A stretch of DNA of 64,000 nt from Plantago ovata (taxonomy: Eukaryota; Streptophyta; Magnoliopsida; Lamiales; Plantaginaceae): contig CM051456.1 of assembly GCA_028274465.1 (NCBI GenBank), forward strand, positions 63,350,753 to 63,414,752, written 5' to 3'. Below the pieces are notes generated by a model. That model was not told where the DNA came from. It saw only the letters and a list, made by a program, of their open reading frames with translations, and made no database searches. Position numbers and translations under genes: made by a program. Shown piece by piece: positions 56,081-64,000 of this stretch; position 1 is the first letter of the stretch; every line of letters starts with the position of its first letter.

Positions 56081-58181
56081 TGTAAGAAAATATGGTCAGA
56101 GTTACCCCTAGGGTACGCAGCGGAATTTCGAAAATTTTCTTAACATACAGGTTAATTGATTATGTATATGCCGTATATATTTAAACACGTCAATTAGAAA
56201 ACTAACCTTATTTCCAAAGCAGATTCCAAGTCTTCGTAATAATCCGATGTATCTTCTCCTTCGTCGAAGTCGAAGATATCTGCAATACTTTGATTATCTG
56301 CAAGACAATAAAAGTTAGTTTCCAGCTCCTAGAACCTCAACCTTGGTATCCACGGATGAACAGTCTATCGGAAAGAATGCTAGGATATTCTTTGTGTGAC
56401 CAAGAAGATGGGGCGGCGATTCCTCCGGCAGGTGGCGCGCGCGTGTGGCTTATAGAGGAGGGGAGAGCTTTTATTTTCTCTAAGAAAACTGGGTAGAATA
56501 ATTCTCTAAGAATTTGATTCTTCAACTGTGTGAAAATCTATGTCTGAAACTGTCTAATAGTCTACTATATATAGTAGTCAATAGAAGCCTAAAGCATAAG
56601 CAATTAGACTTTATAAAGGAATAAGAATCTAATTTTTATCGCACTAGGAAACCAATTTCAAGTCTAGATTCATTCCCAATCAAATTAAAACTCAATCAGG
56701 AAAATCTAACTTATCCCTTAGACTTCTAATAGAGGAAGGAGTCGAACTCCTTCCCCTATCCAGCCTATGCGCGCGCGCGCTCTCCTAGGGACGGTAGGTG
56801 GGTCCCAATTTTGGGACCCACTTATAGTTCTAAGGCAATTCAAACTCCAAGTAGATTTTGCCCATGTGCATATGTTAATTCTAAATTAACATATCCTTTC
56901 AAATCAAACCTCTATTATATTTCCAAAATATAATCTTTTAATTGTATTTACATAAAATACAATTAATTAGCCAATTCAATTAATAATTGCAAATCATTAA
57001 TTGAGACACTATATATTATAATTAATTCCAAATTAATTATAATCCATCAATCACAATTAATTCCAAATTAATTGCGATTCCATCTTCAAGGATATTCTGA
57101 TAGGCTGAATCAACACATAGTGTGACCCATAGGGCCTCATCGTATTAAGCAAGTCCTAGACGAGGGAACATGGAATTCCTAGACGGTTCCATTTGCAATA
57201 TTAATACATGAGGACGTTTGAGAGGTTTCTCAAAGCTAACCCTTTCGTTGCGAAGCCTGTTGCGCTCAACGCGGCGATGGTAACGTCCCTTCATCTGACT
57301 TGCTCGAATGTATCTAGGATCTATGAAGTGTCTATCCCAATAATACATCCACGGGCGTCTTCAGTGAGTTGCATGGTGAATCCAATATCTATTATGACCA
57401 TCATAATAATATTGATACGCTGGCCAGCGGTTTTACCATCACAACTATGAACGACTATGAGCAGTGCTCTCCTATGCTACACTTGAGAGATGAATCCTTC
57501 ACAGAATCACTTATCATCCCCATTTGTATGTAGCCATAATCCTGGATCGTGTCTTAGGTCGACTGCTTATTCAGAGCTGACATCGACGGGTCCACCAAGG
57601 ATATGGGGCAACAAATGTGATGATAAAGTCCTGTAAGTCCAAAGGACGAATGTCATCACTTCGACAACTTACCGGTTCCCATAGACACTTCGGTGTAGAG
57701 TATACATCGATGGGAGTGTCCGGTGGGTACTTCCGTTGTTCGATAAAGCTTCTTCGAACAACTATGCGCAGTTATGGGAACGTTTCTCGATTGTCCAGCA
57801 ATCCGTTTCGTGGCCGTGGGATCGGCTCACACTTGCTCCAACAAGTATAACCTCCACGCATACTAGTCTTGTCTGGTTCATTCAGACCCCTACATCCGAG
57901 ATCAACCTCGACTAGGGAGAGTTTGGGATAGATGATAACTCACATAGCTCCCACTATCTGTGTGATCGGTCATCTATCCGAGGGGACATGTTTAATATCA
58001 ATACAGACAGTAATAGTGATATGATATGATGTATGCCCGGTGTAATATAAATATGAAAGCGATACTCAATAGTAAAATGCAACAAACATATATTATATTA
58101 CGTTGACCTGTGTAATAGTACATATATGCCCTCTATAAGGGCACCATGCCCTTAGTAAGGACTGTCTCTAGGACATATACA
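56081..58181 (-). repeat. 3' LTR of Angela element 2
   Basis: The 2.1 kb LTR starts TGTAAGAAAATATGG and ends GGACATATACA in window orientation. The tract TCCAAGTGGGAGATTGATA (minus strand) abuts it as the polypurine tract. Confidence 0.9.
56565..56574 (-). promoter_or_regulatory. LTR TATA box
   Basis: CTATATATAG is at the same place as in element 1's LTR. Confidence 0.5.
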
Positions 58182-58200
58182 CTATCAATCTCCCACTTGG
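58182..58200 (-). other. Polypurine tract of Angela element 2
   Basis: A purine-rich stretch with AGTGGGAGATTG on the minus strand directly precedes the 3' LTR. Confidence 0.75.
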
Positions 58201-58201
58201 A

Positions 58202-60280
58202 CTAGAGCCAGTCACCTTTATGCCTAATACCCAGATTAGCATAATGTCTTAAGTGGACTTCCACTGATAAGACCTTGGTGAAAGGATCTGCCACGTTGTC
58301 CGTGGTAGAGACACGTTCTATACTAACTTCTCCTCTATCTATAATCTCACGTATAACGTGATATTTTGTAAGTACATGTACATTCTTGTTTGTAGATCTA
58401 GGCTCCTTAGCTTGAGCGGCGGCGCCCGTATTGTCCCAATAAATCGTTATTGGACTAGTTGCAGGAACAACCCTCAATTCCTTCAAGAACTCTGCAATCT
58501 AGACAGCTTCTTTCGAAGCTTCTGATCCAGCAATGTACTCGGCTTCTGTGGATGAGTCAGCAATCGTGGCTTGCTTAGAATTCTTCCAACGGATAGCTCC
58601 TCCGTTCAATTTGAATACGTATCCTGTCTGTGACTCAAAGTCATCAGGATCTGATTCAAATCCAGCGTCGACATAACCAGACATCTTTAATTCTTGTTCT
58701 CCACCAAACACCAAGAACATTTCCGTAGTCCGTCGAAGGTACTTAAGAATGTTCTTTACAGCAGGCCAGTGAGGTACTCCTGGATTCTATTGGTGTCGAC
58801 AAGTGACACTAAGCGCATATGCCACATCGGGCCTTGTGCAATTTATTGCATACATTATAGACCCTACTGCCGAAGCATAGGGCACACGACTCATTGCTTT
58901 TCTTTCTTCATCAGTTTTAGGACCATCCTTAACTGATAAGACAATCCCATGCCTAGCTGGGAGAATGCCTCTCTTTGAGTCATCCATCTTATAACGCTTC
59001 AGTATTTTGTCGATGTAGGTGGACTGTGTCAATCCTAACATCCTCTTGGATCTATCTCTATAGATCTTGATCCCTAGGATGTAGTTCGCTTCAACCAAGT
59101 CCTTCATAAAGAAGGCACTTGATAACCAAACTTTAGTCTATTCTAGCATAGAGACATTGTTTCCCATGATCAAAATGTCATCAACATAAATGATCATGAA
59201 AACTACTCCTTTGTCGCTATGCCTAGTGTAGGCACAAGGATCTTCCTTGCTTCTGATGAAGTCAAACGATTTGACAGCTTCATCAAAGCGGATATTCCAG
59301 CTCCTAGACGCTTGCTTTAGCCTATAGATGGATCTTTGTAATTTGCATACAGCAGTCGGCCTGGTTTTACTAATAAAACCTTCCGGCTGTACCATATAGA
59401 CCTCTTCCTCAAGGTTGCCATTGAGGAAGGCAGTCTTTACATCCATCTGCCAGATCTCATAATCATAGTAGGCAGCTATCGCAAGTAGAATTCGAATGGA
59501 CTTTAATTTTGCTACTGGTGAAAAGGTTTCATCGTAATCGATGCCATACCCTTGCGTGTAGCCTTTCGCCACAAGCCTAGCTTTGTGCGTTTGTACCTTG
59601 CCATCGGCATCTGTCTTTCGTTTAAAGACCCATTTGCACCGAATAGGTCTAACCCATTGGGGCAAGTCAACCAAGTTCCAAACTTGGTTCAGGGACATGG
59701 AGTCCATTTCTAATTCCATGGCCCCTTGCCATTTGTCTGAGTCAATATCAATTATTGCCTCTTTGTAGGTCTCGGGATCTTCCCGATCTGATAAGCCGAC
59801 ATCAAGTTCACTGATGTCTTCTATCATAAGGCTTTGCTTCTGAGGTCCTTTTAGGATGCTCTTCGACCTACGGAGCTCGACTGGTTCTGGTGCTTTTCTT
59901 TTCTGGATTCGTGTAACACGAACATTATCAATGGGCACTGATGTAGCTAGTCGCGCCACGCGACCCTGTTCCCTAGCGGGAGGCTGCTCTTGTGCAACTG
60001 GTTGCACAGTTTGATTGACAACGGGTTCTATTGGTGTGGTTTCAACTGTAGATCTAATCACAGGACTCCCACTGACTATGATATGCCTAGCAAGTGTCAT
60101 ATCATTACCCTTGTCTGCTTCGAAATCTCCCACTGAACTTGAGTCCAAATCAGAAGATATAGAGAACTCATGTTCGCGCGTGTCAAAGTCTTGAATTTCT
60201 TCAAGTTCTATCATGTCATCTAACCTCTCTTCTTCGAGGTATTCTGCTTCTAAAACCTTAACGTTTCTAGATACTATCAC
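58202..60280 (-). pseudogene. Angela RT-RNase H region (broken)
   Basis: The RT includes KWVFKRKTDADGKVQTHKAR, FSPVAKLKSIRILLAIAAYY, WQMDVKTAFLNGNLEEEVYM and catalytic FMIIYVDDILIMG. Downstream are LVEANYILGIKIYRDRSKRM and the RNase H region (SGYVDAGFESDPDDFESQTG, KNSQATIADSSTEAEYIAGS-like words, TKYHVIREIIDRGEVSIERV). The upstream part (about 59.8-60.28 kb) is the acidic integrase-RT linker. It is a Copia fossil, broken in several places. Confidence 0.87.
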
Positions 60281-60319
60281 CTAGTGATCTTCAGCATGAT
60301 AGAATTCATAGCCTCTCGT

Positions 60320-61490
60320 CTAACGAGAATAGCCTATGAAATATACTTTGAGACCCTTGGCATCTAACTTATGAGTGAGCATCAGTTTGACTATCGCAAG
60401 ACAGCCCCAAGGTCTAAGATAGCCCAGTGAGGGCTTCTTTCCCTTCCATAACTCATAAGGAGTTATCTCCACTGATTTAGATGGTACACGGTTCAGAATG
60501 TAGATTGCAGTTTGTAGCGCATATCCCCATAGATGTTTTGGAAGAGTCGAGAATCCAATAATTGATCTCACCATGTCTAACACGGTTCGATTCCTTCTCT
60601 CAGACACACCATTTAACAGTGGTGTTCCAGGAGGAGTCCATTGCGATTGAATTCCATTTTCCTTCAAGTAGTCGATAAATTCTTCACTAAGGTATTCACC
60701 TCCTCGATCTTATCGAAGAGTGACTATCCTTAGGTTCAATTCATTCTCGACCTCATTCCTAAACTCCTTGAATTCCCCAAAGGTCTCAGATTTTTATTCG
60801 TCATAAGATAAATATATCCATACCTTGAGAAATCGTCAGTAAAGGTAACGAAGTAAGGATAACCCCCCACGCGCATGGACTTTAAAAGGTCCACATACAT
60901 CGGTATGTATGAGCTCTAAGCAGCGAGTGGCACGAACACCTTGTCCAACAAAAGGTTTGTTCGTCATCTTACCCTTAACACATGATTCACACGTACCATA
61001 TGATTCAAAATCAAATGGTTCTAAGTAGTCCAACTTCCTTAGTCTTTGAATCCGTGTTTCATTGATATGGCCTAGCCGACAATGCCATAGATAAGATGGA
61101 TTATTCTTCCTACTTGAAGACGGTTGTTTGTTATGTATTTGAAATAAAGGTAGACTACTTTGCAAAATATATAAACCATTCACTAAGCGAGATTTTCCAT
61201 AATACTGGTCATTTAATGAAAAATAAGAAGTATTATTCGCAAATCGAAAGGAAAAACCCATATTGTCTAACAATGGAATGGAAATAATATTTCTGACAAT
61301 GGATGGAACAAAATAAACGTTATCAAGTTCTAAACATTGTCCTGATGGTAAATCTATCTTGCAGCGTCCAACGCGTTTGGCTTCAACTGGATTGTTGTTC
61401 CCAACATGTATGTTGATTTCACCTTACTTGACTAGCCTGTGTTCAATGGCCCCTTGCACATTATTATAAATGTGCGAGCCACAGGCTGTA
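60320..61490 (-). pseudogene. Angela integrase region (broken)
   Basis: Core and C-terminal motifs are GTPLLNGVSERRNRTVLDMV, LPKHLWGYALQTAIYILNR and RPWGCLAIVKLMLTHKLDAK. The zinc region is LWHCRLGHINETRI with CESCVKGKM and the core start is LIHTDVCGPF. It corresponds to 55.1-56.08 kb of element 1 plus the part missing there. It is broken. Confidence 0.85.
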
Positions 61491-62380
61491 TCTAATACCC
61501 AACCATTGGAGACAAAGTAGTCATGTTCATTTCAATAACAAACATACCTGAGCTAGAAGTCGGTGGATTCTTAGCTTGATCTGCCCTCAGCTTAGGGCAA
61601 TCTTTCTTCCAATGTCCTTTCTGCTTACAGAAATGACATTCATCTGTGCGTACCGTTCCGCTTCTCTTGAACTTCCTTTTCTGGTTCAGACGCTTAGGCT
61701 TATCACTCGAAGTGTTAGCCTTGGGTCCCGACTTTCCCTTACCCTTAGCACCTTTGTTTCTCGGGTTTAGGTCAGACGGTTGCCTAACATACATAATCGA
61801 CTTTTCCTTCTTAGGAAGAGTTTGATCATATGTCTTCAGAAGATTATGGAGTTCGGGCAGTGTTACGTCCTTCGCATTCATGGCGGTTAACGATGAACTA
61901 CGAATACGAACTCGACAATGATTGAAGGACAAAGATCACCATGATCTTATTCTCATCTTGAGAACATGTTCAGACATGTTCCCTTCTTCATTGAGCTTGC
62001 ATCTGTGTATCTCTTTGATCAAATCAAATTCAACAATTCTAGCTGTCGTCTCCAAGACCGACTCAAGATGCTTCAGCATCTCATACGGCAACATGCTTTC
62101 ATGTTGCCTCTGCAGCTCATTGCTCATTGCCGCCAGCATAATACACTGCGCGGATCTAGCATCCTCATGATGCTTATCAGACCTTGCCTTGTTGGCTTGA
62201 TTCCAAATCAGCAACTTGATAGGCAGTCTGATTCTCGGGACACACGGGATTAGCCTCGTCCAAGACGTACTCAATCCTTTCGTACCTCAACACCAAACAT
62301 ATATTCCTGATCCAATCTAGGAAGTTTGGTCCGGTCAAAATTTTCTTCTTTAAGACAGCACGGAGCGAAATTCTCGCCAT
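61491..62380 (-). pseudogene. Angela gag region (broken)
   Basis: It starts MARISLRAVLKKKILTGPNF at 62380. Further parts are ARSAQCIMLAAMSNELQRQH, LPELHNLLKTYDQTLPKKEK and the CCHC knuckle CHFCKQKGHWKKDC. It is collinear with element 1's gag. Confidence 0.87.
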
Positions 62381-63576
62381 TTCGGTTTTCCAGGAGAAAT
62401 AATATAGAACGAAAATAATAAATCAACTATTGAAATATTATTTCTAAATACACAATCAACATAACTAAACAACAAGGTCCTTTAGCTGTTTAGCTCCCAC
62501 TATTTTCACATATGCTTGCCCCCACAACAAACATACGGGTAATGTCCAACAAGTTACCGTAGTGGCCAACATCCAAATCCATACTATGCTATACTCCAAC
62601 GGGGGCTGGTCGCATAGCATAATATGACCGGTAGGACTAGTAGAACTATCCAATTGCGTCACACAACTCTTGGTTGTTAAATCTAATTTAACCCGATGCC
62701 CTACATATTGTACCTATCGAGGTCGCTAGATACAATATGCAGTAAGTCATAACCATAGGCTTACTCTAATCTGACGATTACTGCGAGTCTGTAAGACTAG
62801 GTCGCCAATACAAGAAAACGCAATGAAAGTTCAGAATTAAAGCACCCTATGGAAAGCATCTCAGAAATACATACATATATATATTTCTGTACTTATATTG
62901 TTTGGGGCTTGTAGCTTGAGGGTTGTTATCAGTCATCTACAAACAAATAAGGGCGCCGCCTACCCATCATGCATGAACGGTCTACACATAATGGATGCCG
63001 CCTATCCATTCTAGTTCTAAACGCGGTCAAGCACATAATGGGTGCCGCCTACCCATACATAAATATGCGGTCCGACATATAAGAGGGCGCCGCCTACCCT
63101 CGCATGCATATCGGTCGAACGGAATGTAAAAACATGGTATTTAAACATGCATTGTCAAACAATAGCATATTGAGCATATGAAACAAGTAGTAGCCTATGT
63201 GGATGACAAATGACTTCATAATTTCATTATGAAAATTATAATCCCATACTTATAATCTCTATGAAATAATTGAAAATTCGGACTAGATTGAAAAATCGAA
63301 AATTCTATTGACCAAGTAGCAATTTTCGAAAACCCAAAGGACTTAATTGTAATTTTAAAAACCATGGAGGTGTTAAATCTAAAATTCAAAAGTAGAAGGA
63401 CTCATTTGCAATAAACAATAAATTGATAAATTACAAATAAGCCCTTTAACTTTATACTAATTAAATTTAACCCCTCTAGTTTAAAACAATTACAATTAAA
63501 TCATATTTATATTTCAAATATAAAATTCAATCCTCAAAACTTTCAAAAATTCGATTTTGGGTCCAACTCGAAAATA

Positions 63577-63607
<31 letters not shown>

Positions 63608-63964
63608 GAAAACGTGGGACGGGACCCCGTCCCCCGGTGCCCGGCGCCCGCGGCACGCCGGCACCAGCTCCGCGGTATCGGGCGACCGGCGCCCGCAGCA
63701 CGCGGGCACCGGTGCTCGGGTGCAGGCGCCAGGCGCCCCAGGCGCTGCCCGCGGCACACAAGCGCTGGGCGCCTGCGTCGCGCAGGCGGCCCGGTCGGAA
63801 AATATATATATATTTTAATTTTTTTTTTTTTGAAAAAATATAAATTCTAAATTTATATAAAAAAACAAAACTTTTGAAAATCGAATTTATCATAGAATCA
63901 ATTGCATCCACATATCTACAAAATCATGCAATATATATACGTATATACGTAATCAATTAACCAT
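62381..63964 (-). other. Angela element 2 leader
   Basis: This untranslated leader mirrors 52683-54206. The GGGTAGGCGGC-type repeats are at about 62945-63120 and the GC-rich hairpin island at about 63612-63799. That island is beside a (TA)n run at 63573-63599. Open frames inside the GC-rich part are not genes. Confidence 0.8.
63612..63799. repeat. GC-rich hairpin cluster (element 2)
   Basis: It has adjacent short inverted repeats, for example arms GCCTGCG/CGCAGGC around three bases near 63770-63787. It is shorter than the island at 52854-53090 and differs from it in detail. Confidence 0.8.
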
Positions 63965-63976
63965 GCTCTGATACCA
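63965..63976 (-). other. Primer-binding site (tRNA-iMet type)
   Basis: The reverse complement is TGGTATCAGAGC. The 5' LTR begins at about 63978 and is cut by the window end. Confidence 0.9.
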
Positions 63977-64000
63977 CTATAAGAAAATACGGTCAGAGTT

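Larger units (their letters stand above)
56081..64000 (-). mobile_element. Angela-lineage Copia element 2 (runs off window)
   Basis: A minus-strand Angela copy inserted in element 1's integrase region. The 3' LTR is 56081-58181 and is followed by the polypurine tract, RNase H, RT, integrase, protease, gag and a 1.6 kb leader. The primer-binding site is 63965-63976, and the first 23 bases of the 5' LTR reach the window end. All coding parts are present in order but broken in several places (about six or more). It is more decayed than the interrupted copy it sits in. Confidence 0.9.

Noticed and set aside
63514-63911. Similar overlapping open frames at the window end
   Set aside because: Same reason: they lie in the GC-rich hairpin island of Angela element 2.

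Overview
The window is a piece of plant nuclear genome, most likely from a eudicot, although the species cannot be named from the sequence. I found no host protein gene, rRNA, tRNA or CRISPR array. Nearly every base that can be assigned belongs to transposable elements of families typical of flowering plants: Copia of the Sirevirus and Angela lineages, Gypsy of the Athila/Tat type, an L1-type LINE, a second non-LTR element with a restriction-like endonuclease, and a PIF/Harbinger DNA transposon. Many are nested in one another. All LTR elements are described here as fossils.

Left part (1-16.1 kb). The window opens inside a Sirevirus accessory region, followed by a Sirevirus LTR (647-2216), a Gypsy scrap (2217-2670) and a truncated Sirevirus with 5' LTR, primer-binding site and gag (2671 to about 6746). 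Next is an L1-type LINE on the minus strand. It is split by a 7.3 kb gag-only Gypsy-like element (6842-14137, target duplication CTAAT), which itself carries a solo Sirevirus LTR (9014-10665, target duplication TAACC). The LINE meets an (ATT)n tract at about 15748. That tract looks like the 3' tail of the second non-LTR element, whose C-terminal end lies at 15862-16132.

Centre (16.1-41 kb). A 21.5 kb Sirevirus tandem with three LTRs sharing two internal regions is inserted in the second non-LTR element (target duplication CGCAT on both sides). Its right unit carries gag, protease, integrase, RT, RNase H and a 5.3 kb accessory region. Its left unit lacks RT-RNase H and most of the accessory region. 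The rest of the host element (zinc fingers, RT with YLDD, restriction-like endonuclease) resumes at 37604 and runs to about 40.7 kb.

Right part (41-64 kb). A trinucleotide microsatellite is followed by two related AT-rich repeats with imperfect inverted ends, a LINE-type poly(A) end, and a decayed PIF/Harbinger transposon. The transposon is cut by a Gypsy element with gag and protease only. That element is cut by a plus-strand Angela Copia, which is in turn cut by a minus-strand Angela Copia that runs off the window.

Insertion order inferred from nesting. Left nest: LINE, then the restriction-endonuclease element, then the Sirevirus tandem; separately the gag-only element into the LINE, then the solo LTR into that. 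Right nest: PIF, Gypsy, Angela 1, Angela 2. LTR comparison by eye suggests insertions within about the last one to two million years for the Sirevirus tandem and the gag-only element, if a common plant LTR rate applies. The most unusual points are the three-LTR tandem with one target duplication, a series of short hairpins between pol and the accessory region, the plant non-LTR element with a restriction-like endonuclease, and GC-rich hairpin islands in the Angela leaders.
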